In this document: positions 43,836 to 51,559 of the stretch, piece after piece
Layout of the letters: each line of letters opens with the position of its first letter
How positions within the stretch are numbered: the stretch's first letter is position 1
Assembly: GCA_035286465.1 (NCBI GenBank)
Contig: DATEDF010000051.1
Coordinates: 14,897-78,896 of the forward strand
Length of the DNA: 64,000 nucleotides
Direction of reading: 5' to 3'
DNA from: Fen-1231 sp035286465
GTDB lineage: Bacteria; Gemmatimonadota; Gemmatimonadetes; Gemmatimonadales; Gemmatimonadaceae
Position numbers and translations under genes: made by a program
Notes under the pieces: model-generated
Told to the model about the DNA's origin: nothing
Database searches by the model: none
What the model saw: the letters and a program-made list of their open reading frames with translations, nothing else

Positions 43836-44312
43836 ATGCACCGCATCATAGTAGTTGTCTGCACCATCGCCTTCGCATGTGCACGTCCTCCCGCCGTCGA
43901 CACTGCCGGCGCACTCCTGGCCCTGCGCCAAGCGGATAGCGCGTACACGCGCGCTGGCGCGGCCAAAGACCGCGCAGCGTTTGTCGGACTTTATGCACCT
44001 GACGCGATCATGTATCCCCCAGCCGAAGCGTCTGTCACCGGACTTGACGCCATTGGCAAGTTCGTAGACACATTCCTCAAGGACTCGGCGTTTGCCGCAG
44101 TGTTCACCCCCGTCGCTGTCGACGTCTCCACCGATGGGACGATGGGCTATACACTCAACGCTGCCGACCTCTCGTATACTGGGCCGCAAGGGAAGCCGGT
44201 CACTGAACATATCCGTGACCTGCATGTCTGGCGGAAGCAAGCAGACGGGAGCTGGAAGCTCTTGATCGACATCTGGAACGCTCAACCACCGGCGACGCCC
44301 ACGAAGAACTAG
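43836..44312 (+). CDS. NTF2/SnoaL-like (DUF4440-type) lipoprotein
   Basis: 158-aa predicted lipoprotein. ATG 43836 with RBS GGAGGA 6 bases upstream gives MHRIIVVVCTIAFACARPP, a short signal with lipobox AFAC. The mature part (ALRQADSAYTRAGAAKDRAAFVGLYAPDAIMYPP ... IRDLHVWRKQADGSWKLLIDIWN) is the cone-shaped NTF2/SnoaL fold seen in DUF4440 proteins, usually small-molecule binding. Ligand unknown. Upstream Met codons at 43746 would remove the signal peptide. Confidence 0.8.
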   Translation: MHRIIVVVCTIAFACARPPAVDTAGALLALRQADSAYTRAGAAKDRAAFVGLYAPDAIMYPPAEASVTGLDAIGKFVDTFLKDSAFAAVFTPVAVDVSTDGTMGYTLNAADLSYTGPQGKPVTEHIRDLHVWRKQADGSWKLLIDIWNAQPPATPTKN

Positions 44313-44364
44313 TTCTCCCATACGGAGGGTCGGCGGTCGGAGCCCCGAGAGGTGGGGACGGTTG

Positions 44365-44463
44365 AGTTAACAAGCGCTTGAAGCTGGCGCCGCGCACTCT
44401 GAACGGATTGCGCGGACGCGCTGCGCGCGCTGGCGCTCTGTTGAAATGCTGCGCAGCTTAGGC
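44365..44463. repeat. attC-like site 5
   Basis: 5' arm AGTTAACAAGCGCTTGAAGC..GGCGCC and 3' arm GGCGC..TTGAAATGCTGCGCAGCTTAGGC; resembles the common TAACAAGCGCTT type more than its neighbours. 99 bases. Confidence 0.6.
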
Positions 44464-44498
44464 GCGATTTGTCAGCTGTACACCAACCGGCTGCGTGC

Positions 44499-44541
44499 TT
44501 GACGAGCGGCGGGCGATCGGTTAGTCTTACCAGTAAGACTA
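44499..44541 (+). promoter_or_regulatory. promoter and operator of the AbrB/PIN TA operon
   Basis: TTGACG (44499-44504), 17-base spacer, TAGTCT (44522-44527). The -10 lies inside the perfect palindrome TAGTCTTAC-CA-GTAAGACTA (44522-44541). Antitoxin binding here would block RNA polymerase directly. The antitoxin ATG is 13 bases downstream. Confidence 0.65.
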
Positions 44542-44554
44542 CCGCGAGGCCCAG

Positions 44555-44818
44555 ATGAGTGCCGCTGCCACGACCACGCTGTCCTCGAAGGGACAGGTGG
44601 TCATCCCCGAAGAGATCAGAGAGCGCCTGGGCCTCAAGACTGGTGCGCAGTTCGTTGTCGTGGCGGATCGCGACGTCGTGATATTCAAAGTCCTTGATCC
44701 ACCGGCCCTCGGTGAGTTTGCGCCGTTGGTGGCGCGAGCGCGACAGGCCGCGAAGCGCAGTGGGCTGCGCCAAAGAGACATCGCCAGCGCGATCGCACGG
44801 GTGCGTCGCGTGCGGTGA
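44555..44818 (+). CDS. AbrB/SpoVT-type antitoxin
   Basis: 87-aa protein with the swapped-hairpin AbrB/MazE fold: TTTLSSKGQVVIPEEIRERLGLKTGAQFVVVADRDVVIF. The C-terminal helix (FAPLVARARQAAKRSGLRQRDIASAIARVR) would bind the toxin. The downstream PIN toxin starts with a GTG overlapping its TGA. The palindrome upstream is its likely operator. Confidence 0.88.
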   Translation: MSAAATTTLSSKGQVVIPEEIRERLGLKTGAQFVVVADRDVVIFKVLDPPALGEFAPLVARARQAAKRSGLRQRDIASAIARVRRVR

Positions 44819-45228
44819 AGGTCGTCCTCGACACGAATGTCGTCGTCTCCGGGGTATTCTTCGGCGGCACGCCAGGTCGCGTGCTCGCTGCATGGTCTGC
44901 CGGGCGCTTCGCCATGGTCCTGTCTCCCGCCATCCTCGACGAGTACCGGCGTGTTGGCCACGAACTCGGGCACCGGCATCCGGAGCTCCGCGCGGCGTTC
45001 GAGCCCGTGCTGACGCTGATCGCCATGAACGCGATGATTGTCGACGCGCCGGGCCTCGCCGGCCCGGTCAGCGTGGACCCCGACGATGACAAGTTTCTGG
45101 CCGCGGCCCTCGCGGCACAGGCGCCGGTCATCGTCTCGGGCGACCGAGACCTACTCGAGGTGTCTGGTTGGCGCGGCATACTCGTGGTCTCTCCACGTCA
45201 GTTCCTCGATCAGCACCTGAGCGCGTGA
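44815..45228 (+). CDS. PIN-domain toxin
   Basis: 137-aa PIN nuclease of the 'putative TA toxin, PIN family' group: VVLDTNVVVSGVF (Asp6), LDEYRRV, and the acidic DPDDDKFLAAAL with SGDRDLL near the end supply the Mg2+-binding carboxylates. Predicted RNase. The GTG start overlaps the antitoxin stop. Followed directly by attC-like site 6, whose 5' end overlaps its stop. Confidence 0.9.
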   Translation: MKVVLDTNVVVSGVFFGGTPGRVLAAWSAGRFAMVLSPAILDEYRRVGHELGHRHPELRAAFEPVLTLIAMNAMIVDAPGLAGPVSVDPDDDKFLAAALAAQAPVIVSGDRDLLEVSGWRGILVVSPRQFLDQHLSA

Positions 45229-45363
45229 CCGCTGACGACGGTTGGTGCAGACGGCCGTGCTTCGGAAGCGGCGGCGGGCCGGCTGCTCTATGTTGATTGA
45301 GCACGCGGCGGCCCACCGCCGCATTGGTGTTGAACGGCCGCAGCACAACCTGATTGGTTAGGC
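45223..45363. repeat. attC-like site 6
   Basis: 5' end GCGTGAC at the PIN stop; 3' arm GGCCGCAGCACAACCTGATTG + GTTAGGC (45357-45363). The inner arms (GGTTGGTGCAGACGGCC / GGCCGCAGCACAACC) pair. 141 bases. Confidence 0.78.
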
Positions 45364-45397
45364 GGCGGACGCGCGCACTCGGATTCTTTTCGCAGGC

Positions 45398-45973
45398 ATG
45401 ATGAACAAGCATAACTTCACCGAGCGGGTACGCCGTGCCTTGGCAGGCGCACGCGAGGAGGCCTTCGCGCTCCATCACCCCTATGTGGGAACGGAGCACC
45501 TGTTGCTAGGGCTCTTGCGTGACGAGGAAGGCGTTTCCGCAGCCGCACTGAAGGATCTCGGCGCGAGCGCGGACGAACTCCGCGCGTTCCTCAGAAGCCA
45601 CGCCATGCCAGGATCCCCGGCCAGTGCTTCACCGCACGACCTCCCTTATGCATCCCGCGCCAAGAAGGTTCTCGAACTGGCCATGTGCGAGGCGCGAGAA
45701 CTCGGCCATAGCTACGTCGGCACCGAGCACTTGCTCCTCGGCATTGCCAGGGAGGAGAAGGGACTTGGTGCGCAAGCGCTGCACCATTCCGGACTGACCG
45801 TCCCAGCACTTCGGGCAGAAATCCTGGGCCTTCTGGGGACAGAGCCAATCCTCAATCCGGACCCGCGGCCGGCGGCGCATCAAATCGTTCCGTTCACTGC
45901 GCGCCTCGCCCTGATCCTCTCGATCGCAGCACTGGCTATTGCCCTGGTCGCGCTCGCTGTCGCGATTCGCTGA
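45398..45973 (+). CDS. Clp N-domain protein with C-terminal membrane helix
   Basis: 191-aa protein. Two Clp N-terminal repeats (PF02861 type): HHPYVGTEHLLLGLLRDEEGV and GHSYVGTEHLLLGIAREEKGL, as at the start of ClpC. No AAA+ module follows; instead a linker with Pro and a transmembrane helix (ARLALILSIAALAIALVALAVAI) ends the chain. It is therefore not a Clp chaperone but a membrane-tethered substrate- or adaptor-binding domain. ATG 45398 (a second ATG follows). Single-gene cassette. Confidence 0.85.
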   Translation: MMNKHNFTERVRRALAGAREEAFALHHPYVGTEHLLLGLLRDEEGVSAAALKDLGASADELRAFLRSHAMPGSPASASPHDLPYASRAKKVLELAMCEARELGHSYVGTEHLLLGIAREEKGLGAQALHHSGLTVPALRAEILGLLGTEPILNPDPRPAAHQIVPFTARLALILSIAALAIALVALAVAIR

Positions 45974-45982
45974 CGACCCGCC

Positions 45983-46116
45983 GCCTAACCAGGACATTGC
46001 TGCGGCCGTGGCTGAAATCAGACGTCATTGAGTTGCGCCCTCACCAATTGTCCCGCTGCATCAACGCGTGCGCCCGCTGGGGGCCACGCAGAAGAGCGCC
46101 AGCGCGTTCGCTGGGC
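45983..46116. repeat. attC-like site 7
   Basis: 5' arm GCCTAACCAGG..TTGCTGCGGCCG (R'' GCCTAAC), 3' arm GGCCACGCAGAAGAGC..GTTCGCTGGGC. 134 bases, between the Clp-N gene and the AAC(3) gene. Confidence 0.72.
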
Positions 46117-46133
46117 GGACCAGCGGAGAATCG

Positions 46134-46922
46134 ATGAGCCGTCAGGTAATCCCCCATCATGAACTGACCACGCAGCTCCTCGGGCTTGGAGTAAGCCCAG
46201 GCGGGGTTCTCCTCGTTCACACATCGTTTTCGAGGGTAGCCCCCGTCGAAGGAGGGCCGCGTGGTTTGATCGCCGCGCTCCGCACCGCTGTGGGGCCCGG
46301 AGGCACTCTCGTTATGCCGAGCATGACCGACGACGACGATCATCCCTTCGATCCCGAGAAAACGGCCTGCCCCGGGATGGGAGTCGTGGCGGACAGCTTC
46401 TGGGGGCTTCGGGGCGTCCTTCGCAGCAACAGTCCCCACGCTTTCGCCGCCGTTGGACCGAACGCCGCCCGGATTACAGCGGAGCATCCGCTGGACGTGC
46501 CCCACGGACTGAACAGCCCGGTGGGTCGCGTCTATGAGCTCGATGGACAGATTCTGCTGCTGGGCGTGGGACACGAGGCGGACACCACGATACATCTCGC
46601 GGAGACGATGGCGCCTGTGCGCTACCGCCGCTCGAAGTACTCGATGGTTCTGCGCGGCGGACAGCCTACTCGATATGAGTACGACGACGTTGATCACTGC
46701 TGCCAGAACTTCAGCTTGATGGATCAGTGGCTCGAGACAGCCCGGCGACAACGGCGCGGCATTGTCGGCCATGGCGAGGCGCGCTTGATCCGATCGCGAG
46801 ACGTGGTAGAGATTGCTCTTGATCGTCTTCGCGAGAACGAAACGGCGTTTCTCCATCTTCCTGGGGTGGACATCGAGTGCGACGAGGCCAGAGCGAGCCT
46901 CGCCGTTCACCCTGGTACCTGA
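46134..46922 (+). CDS. AAC(3)-family aminoglycoside N-acetyltransferase
   Basis: 262-aa cytoplasmic acetyltransferase of the AAC(3)/YokD family. LLVHTSFSRVAPVEGGPRGLIAALRTAVGPGGTLVMPSMT is the N-terminal core; NSPHAFAAVGPNA and LLLGVGHEADTTIHLAE follow as in resistance enzymes. Acetylates the 3-amino group of 2-deoxystreptamine antibiotics in known members; environmental homologues vary. ATG 46134 has RBS GGAG 5 bases upstream; upstream Met 46068 lies within the attC-like site and is rejected. The gene lies alone between attC-like sites 7 and 8, as a gene cassette. Resistance is an inference. Confidence 0.88.
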   Translation: MSRQVIPHHELTTQLLGLGVSPGGVLLVHTSFSRVAPVEGGPRGLIAALRTAVGPGGTLVMPSMTDDDDHPFDPEKTACPGMGVVADSFWGLRGVLRSNSPHAFAAVGPNAARITAEHPLDVPHGLNSPVGRVYELDGQILLLGVGHEADTTIHLAETMAPVRYRRSKYSMVLRGGQPTRYEYDDVDHCCQNFSLMDQWLETARRQRRGIVGHGEARLIRSRDVVEIALDRLRENETAFLHLPGVDIECDEARASLAVHPGT

Positions 46923-46943
46923 ACGCGACGTTCTGATGTCGGC

Positions 46944-47041
46944 GTCCAACAAACCGCTGCAGCTGCCGAGCGGCGCAGGCGCTCGGTATTGATTCGAAGG
47001 ATCGAGAGCGCCGCTCGCGGCTGAGCGGCAGGACGTCAGAC
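46944..47041. repeat. attC-like site 8
   Basis: 5' arm GTCCAACAAACC..CAGCTGCCGAGCGGCGC, 3' arm GCGCCGCTCGCGGCTGAGC..GTCAGAC. 98 bases, the best-paired site of the array. Confidence 0.8.
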
Positions 47042-47146
47042 AGACTTCCCCTGCTTTCGGTAGACGCCGAGGACGCTCTTGCAGTGCGCCTTTTAACCGA
47101 GGGAGAAACGGCGCGCCTAAGGTCAGGAGCGATACACCTCCAGCGT

Positions 47147-47838
47147 ATGGCATGGTCTTATGCCGCGCGCATCCGTATCGCCAGGGTTCGAGGCAATGTC
47201 GAAGATGCCTTCATCACGGGCGGGGGCATTCTCATCCGTATGGCGGGAAGGTCATACCTCGCCACCGCTTGGCATGCATTCAACGAGTGGCGCACGAAGG
47301 TTGCGCAGGATCCGACCGCGACATTTCTACTGGACGACACTCCTCTCCAGCCGCCGCATCGCGTCTTCAGAGACGAGCCGAACGATCTCGCATTCATGAC
47401 TGTTGCCGACCAATTGATTTCGCGTGAGAAGTGGCCGCTATACGAACTCGATGGCCGCCACGGAAACTGCAAACCGACGATCTGGTCTTCTTCGGCGGAT
47501 TCCCGGGCTCATTGCGCGAGCGCATCTGCGAGACGGAGTTGCTGTTCAAGGACAACACCCTGTTTCAACCCGTGAGCGAGCTGCGCGACCGCTATTTCTA
47601 TCTCGACCTGAGCCACGGATCGTGGGAGAATCCTGGGCGCGTTGAGATGGCGGTCACCGAGCAAGACGTTGCTGGAAGCAGTGGCTCATCCGTGTTCGCG
47701 TTCGACGACCCGTCGTATCCGCTGATCGGAATTGTGTCAGATCAACCGCCGAACAGCATTCCCGTGGTTCATGTCCGCGCACTTGATTACTTGCCGATCG
47801 ACCTGATCGACCACCTTGAATCGTTTCCGGCTGTCTGA
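47147..47838 (+). pseudogene. trypsin-like serine protease, frameshifted
   Basis: Frame 1 carries the N-terminal part (GGGILIRMAGRSYLATAWHAF with the likely catalytic His; NDLAFMTV with Asp) and continues to about 47455; frame 2 continues LQTDDLVFFGGFPGSL ... VEMAVTEQDVAGSSGSSVFAFDD, with the GSSGSS Ser motif, to 47838. Both halves make one chymotrypsin-fold peptidase joined by a single-base shift near 47455-47475. Either a real frameshift mutation or a sequencing error. The start at ATG 47147 is uncertain (GTG 47084 is in frame). Confidence 0.65.
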
Positions 47839-48264
47839 CCGCGAGTTGATGCGGTCGCGGTGCGCGGGGGGACCGTCACGCGGACCAACGCCGTCACGCG
47901 CGCCCAGTCGGCCGCCGTGAACCGGCTGTTGCGGCGCGAGCGGGTGCGCCGCCGCCGCGCATACCGGTCCGCGAGCTGCGGGCGGTACGACCGCCCGTCG
48001 CTGTGCGACGTATTCCGGCGCACCTCCCGCCCGATCGTGCTCCGGTGCCGGCCGAGGGTCCGGGCATCTGTTGCACTTGCTTCATGAATTCGCGCGTCCC
48101 AATGTCGGGGTGCTGCTGACGTGGCGCAATTCGGTATCGCATCAACGCCTGTTTGCCTGGTCTCCGCCGGCCTGTTCGCCAGCGCTCAACGGACGGGAGG
48201 CGTAGCTCTTCAGTAGGCCCACCCCGCGCTCTTGGGGCATCCACTGCCGGGTCCCGAGCTGAAG
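47839..48264 (+). other. gap with an attC-like half-site
   Basis: 426 bases with no convincing gene. The stop of the protease overlaps GTCTGAC (47833-47839), followed by GTTGATGCGG; a reverse copy-like CGCATCAACGCC lies at about 48137-48148. This would be a 300-base palindrome, too long for a normal attC, so it may be an attC interrupted by other DNA. Arg-rich frames in between look random. Confidence 0.4.
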
Positions 48265-49446
48265 ATGCGTCTCGCCGTCGCCATCATTGTCGCTTCGCCT
48301 GCGCTCGCCTTCGCGCAAAAGCCGATCGTCCTCGCGAAGCCGGATGCCGAGCACGCGGAGCCCTTCTCGATGATCACCGGCGTCCGGGAACTGAGGGACG
48401 GACGCGTGCTCGTCAGCGACAACAAGGACAAGGTTGTCCTCGTGATCGACTTCAAGGGTGGCAGCGTCAAGCTCGGGAGAGAAGGCGCCGGCCCCGGCGA
48501 GTACGCGCTGCCGAACGCCATCGCCGCGCTCCCCGCCGACAGTTCGGCGATCTGGGACGGTGGTAATCGCCGCTACCTCATGATCCTTCCCGATGCGCGG
48601 CTCGGCAGGGAGTTCCGGCTCGAGCCACCGGAGGGCCTCGGGCCCGCGGGCTATGGCGCGTTCGCCGCGACGACGCCGCGCGGCGTGGACGCGCGCGGCA
48701 ACATCTACTTTCAGGGATCGCCGTTTGTGAGCGTCGGTGACGGCCCCGCACCGGCCGACAGCATCCCCGTCATCAAGTTCGATCGCGCCCGCCAGCGTCC
48801 CGAGACCGTGGCGTATGTGCGGCCGCCGAAGGGAAACGCGACGGTTACCGCAGCTCCGGGTCGCGGCGTGAGCGTCACCAATGGCCTGGCCAATCCGCTC
48901 GTGCCCCTGGACGCGTGGGCCGTCCTCCCGGACGGCAAGGTGGCAGTACTGCATGGCGATCCCTATCGCATGGACGTCTATGCGGCGCGCACTGCGAAGA
49001 CATCGGGCCCGTCAGTGCCATTCGAGAAACTCCGCGTAGACGGTGCCATGAAGCAGTCGATCACCGCGCAGCGCAAGCGGCAGCTGGCGGGTGCGGCGCC
49101 CAGGACCCGGCCGGGCGGCGGCGATGCGCAGAACTTTCCGTCTGGCATGCTCAAGCAGCTGATGAATCTCGAGCCGTGGCCCGAATACGCGCCGCCATTC
49201 ATGCGTGACGCGGTCATTGCGCGTCCACTTGGCGCGACGGGTCAGGTCTGGGTACTTCGGGTGAATCGCACCGAAGCCGAGCCCGCACGTTACGACGTGT
49301 TTGATGGGGCGGGGCGGGTGGTGGCGCGCGTCGAGTTGCCGCCGAAGTCACGGATCGTGGCGTTCGGCAACGGAACTGCCTATGCCGTCAGAACCGACGA
49401 CGACGAGCTGCAGTACCTGCAACGATACCGGCTGCCGAACATCTAG
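48265..49446 (+). CDS. exported 6-bladed beta-propeller protein
   Basis: Secreted protein of 393 aa with signal peptide MRLAVAIIVASPALAFAQ. Repeating blade motifs: GVRELRDGRVLVSDNKDKVVLVID, LGREGAGPGEYALP, AVLPDGKVAVLHGD, then GPGG-like loop segments; the LGREGAGPGEY motif is typical of the 6-bladed NHL/TolB-like propellers of these bacteria. Ligand unknown. ATG 48265 (an upstream in-frame start at 48232 lacks the signal). It may be the last cassette gene; a fragment of a similar gene lies at 42682. Confidence 0.72.
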   Translation: MRLAVAIIVASPALAFAQKPIVLAKPDAEHAEPFSMITGVRELRDGRVLVSDNKDKVVLVIDFKGGSVKLGREGAGPGEYALPNAIAALPADSSAIWDGGNRRYLMILPDARLGREFRLEPPEGLGPAGYGAFAATTPRGVDARGNIYFQGSPFVSVGDGPAPADSIPVIKFDRARQRPETVAYVRPPKGNATVTAAPGRGVSVTNGLANPLVPLDAWAVLPDGKVAVLHGDPYRMDVYAARTAKTSGPSVPFEKLRVDGAMKQSITAQRKRQLAGAAPRTRPGGGDAQNFPSGMLKQLMNLEPWPEYAPPFMRDAVIARPLGATGQVWVLRVNRTEAEPARYDVFDGAGRVVARVELPPKSRIVAFGNGTAYAVRTDDDELQYLQRYRLPNI

Positions 49447-49454
49447 CCCCTGTG

Positions 49455-49486
49455 CCCAGCGGCCACGCAGCAGAGCCCTGTTCGTC
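49455..49486. repeat. attC-like 3' half-site
   Basis: GCGGCCACGCAGCAGAGCCCTGTTCG resembles the 3' arm of sites 2 and 7 (GCCACGCAGCAGAACC; GGCCACGCAGAAGAGC) but the matching 5' arm is missing. It may mark the right end of the cassette array. The stretch to 49643 holds no gene. Confidence 0.45.
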
Positions 49487-49564
49487 AGATCCTATCCAGG
49501 TCCTTGGCCACGCACACCCACGAGGTCTGTGCGCAGCCTCGAGGAAGGGTCGCAGCGCCGTCGG

Positions 49565-49593
49565 TTGCTTGCGGTCACAAAGTCCTTTATAGT
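49565..49593 (+). promoter_or_regulatory. candidate promoter
   Basis: TTGCTT (49565-49570), 17-base spacer, TATAGT (49588-49593), 51 bases before the GTG of the small membrane protein. Confidence 0.45.
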
Positions 49594-49643
49594 ACAGGTT
49601 CGAGCGATACGTGGCACTTGCCCCGAACCGACTGGAGGTTCCG

Positions 49644-49937
49644 GTGACCTTGCCCAGCATGATGAAGCAGCCAAGCGCCTTTGTTCCGGTCGCGATGTCG
49701 GTCGCCGCTCTCGCGACCGTCCTGCTCCACCTCGCCAGGTTCGGCATCGCCCGCGAGCCCGATGAAGGCGCCGCGGCGCACATCTGGCAGCTGCTGATGG
49801 CGGCACAGATACCCGTCATCGTGTTCTTCGCGAGCAAGTGGCTGCCGCGGGCTCCGAAAGAGGCGCTGGCGGTGCTCGCGCTGCAGATTGGAGCTGCACT
49901 CGCAGCCCTCGCTCCCGTCTTTCTTCTCAGACTCTGA
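49644..49937 (+). CDS. small membrane protein
   Basis: 97-aa protein with three hydrophobic helices (FVPVAMSVAALATVLLHLA, HIWQLLMAAQIPVIVFFASKW, EALAVLALQIGAALAALAPVFLL). No family name recognised. GTG at 49644 is chosen for the GGAGG 5 bases upstream (49634-49638); an ATG at 49659 is possible. A promoter candidate lies immediately upstream. Confidence 0.65.
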   Translation: MTLPSMMKQPSAFVPVAMSVAALATVLLHLARFGIAREPDEGAAAHIWQLLMAAQIPVIVFFASKWLPRAPKEALAVLALQIGAALAALAPVFLLRL

Positions 49938-50098
49938 CGCACCGGCGGCGCAGTCGGCGTGGTCATCGCGGTGCTGGGTGCGAGCCGCCCGGGATGGATC
50001 ACCGCGACCGAGCGGACCGGTGCGCCAGTCGCGGGCTGGGCGGCCCGCGACTGAAGCGCGATCTCGTTGGCCGAACGTAACGCTATCACTGGCGAGTG

Positions 50099-51499
50099 AT
50101 GAGCCGGACGAGACGACGACTGGTCGCGGCAGTCAGCTTGGGTGCGTTCATCGTGATCGCGGCCGCTGGATGGCGGGCGGCCCAGATCGCGGCGATAGGC
50201 GTCGCATACAAGGCGAAGCTCGTGTGCTCCGGGATCTTCGTGTCCAAACGCGATCCCACAGCCGTACTGGCCGATCTCGGAAGCGATGACCTCCGGCTCC
50301 TCAAGTACATCGGGGTGTCGGCCGACACGCGCAGTCGCACGGTCACGACGAGCGCGCTGGGCCTCCTCCGCCGTCGCGCCGCCTTTCGCGACGGTCTCGG
50401 CTGCGCGCTCCTGCTGGATGGTTTGACGCCGCCCGCATCCCCAACCGCAGGCGCCGGCGTGGACGCGCCAGGCGCTCCACCGCCAATTGCGGACGCCCTG
50501 GCGATCCCCGGCATCACTGCAGGGGTCGCACACGACGAAGTGGCCGCCGTCGTTCAGAGCGCGTTTGCGGAGCCCGACCCGCGACGTCCGCGGCGGACGC
50601 AAGCCGTCGTTGTCGTCCATCATGGACAGGTCGTCGGCGAGCGGTACGCCGGAGGTATTGCCGCCGACACGCCGTTGATCGGCTGGTCAATGACGAAGAG
50701 CGTCCTGAACGCGCTCGTGGGCGTTCTCGTGAAGCAGGGCCACCTCACCCTCGACGCACCGGTTCCGATCCCGGAGTGGCGGAAGCCGGGCGACCTGAGA
50801 GGCTCGATCTCGCTCGATCATCTGCTCCGGATGAGCAGCGGACTGCGCTTCGACGAGGACATGGAGAATCCGCGGGCGGACGTCATGCGCATGCTGCTCG
50901 ACGTCGGCGACGCGGCCGGGTTGGCGACGAAACAGGTACTGGTTGCAGCGCCAGGATCGCGATGGCAGTACTCGAGCGGCACGAGCAACATCATCGCTCG
51001 TGTCATCCGCAACACGCTACGGGATGACGCCGAGTACCTGATCTTCCCGCGGCATGCCCTGTTCGATCGCGTCGGGATGACCGGGGCCGTGCTCGAGACC
51101 GATGCCGCCGGCACGTTCGTCGGGTCATCGTACATGTATGCCACAGCGCGCGAGTGGGCCCGGTTCGGCATGCTGTTCCTGCGGGATGGGGTGTGGGGCG
51201 AGGAACGGATTCTCCCGGAGGGATGGGTGGAGTACTCCCGGTCCCCGGCGCCGGCGGACCCGTCGAAACGGTACGGCGCCCATTTCTGGCTGCACGTCCC
51301 GAACGAGTACTGCGGGACGGGCAGTCCGCCGCCGCCGGATGCGTTTCACGCGGCGGGCCACGAAGGGCAGTTCGTGACGATCGTCCCGTCGCGCGACGCC
51401 GTGATCGTGCGCCTGGGACGGACTCGCCACCCGAAGGCATGGGATCATTGCGCGTTCGTGCGAGACGTGCTCGCCGCTCTTGACGAGGTCCCGAAGTGA
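50099..51499 (+). CDS. serine hydrolase, class C beta-lactamase fold
   Basis: Exported or membrane-anchored hydrolase, 466 aa. N-terminal hydrophobic anchor (LVAAVSLGAFIVIAAAGW). Catalytic SxxK is SMTK, followed by YSSGTSN (Tyr motif) and a C-terminal HEGQFVTIVPSR. It is paralogous to the gene at 59374 with the same order (VPEWRK, RMSSGLRF, EEYLTFP-like). Such enzymes are esterases or D-aminopeptidases rather than true beta-lactamases in most cases. ATG 50099 (a GTG precedes it). A hairpin-like sequence at 50029-50050 precedes the gene. Confidence 0.85.
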   Translation: MSRTRRRLVAAVSLGAFIVIAAAGWRAAQIAAIGVAYKAKLVCSGIFVSKRDPTAVLADLGSDDLRLLKYIGVSADTRSRTVTTSALGLLRRRAAFRDGLGCALLLDGLTPPASPTAGAGVDAPGAPPPIADALAIPGITAGVAHDEVAAVVQSAFAEPDPRRPRRTQAVVVVHHGQVVGERYAGGIAADTPLIGWSMTKSVLNALVGVLVKQGHLTLDAPVPIPEWRKPGDLRGSISLDHLLRMSSGLRFDEDMENPRADVMRMLLDVGDAAGLATKQVLVAAPGSRWQYSSGTSNIIARVIRNTLRDDAEYLIFPRHALFDRVGMTGAVLETDAAGTFVGSSYMYATAREWARFGMLFLRDGVWGEERILPEGWVEYSRSPAPADPSKRYGAHFWLHVPNEYCGTGSPPPPDAFHAAGHEGQFVTIVPSRDAVIVRLGRTRHPKAWDHCAFVRDVLAALDEVPK

Positions 51500-51559
51500 G
51501 TGCAGGTGTTCGACCGGCGGCTATCGCGCCGCTGCCGCCGCCGGCGTGGCGCTGGGCGG

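Larger units (their letters stand above)
38040..49486 (+). mobile_element. chromosomal integron-like cassette array with degenerate integrase
   Basis: About 11.4 kb in which all recognised genes are on the plus strand, each gene or TA pair followed by an attC-like imperfect palindrome. The 5' ends read GCCTAAC, GCCCAAC, GTCCAAC or GTCTGAC; the 3' ends GTTAGGC, GTTGGGC or similar. Inner arms share a GCTGCGGC(C)G-like core. A shortened IntI-type recombinase lies at the left edge in the same direction as the cassettes. Left and right limits are set by the integrase and by the last attC-like half-site at about 49486; both are approximate. Confidence 0.75.

Noticed and set aside
40158..47041. Insertion sequences inside the cassette array
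   Set aside because: No transposase gene was found; the palindromes fit attC better than IS ends.
46041..47153. 370-aa minus-strand frame across the AAC(3) gene
   Set aside because: Runs through two attC-like sites and the coding strand of AAC(3); no domain.
47860..48087. 75-aa Arg-rich frame after the protease
   Set aside because: Composition of random high-GC sequence and no RBS or homologue recognised.
50029..50050. Hairpin TCGCGGGC...GCCCGCGA as terminator
   Set aside because: Stem of 8 bases without U tract and upstream of a gene rather than after one; kept only as a remark.
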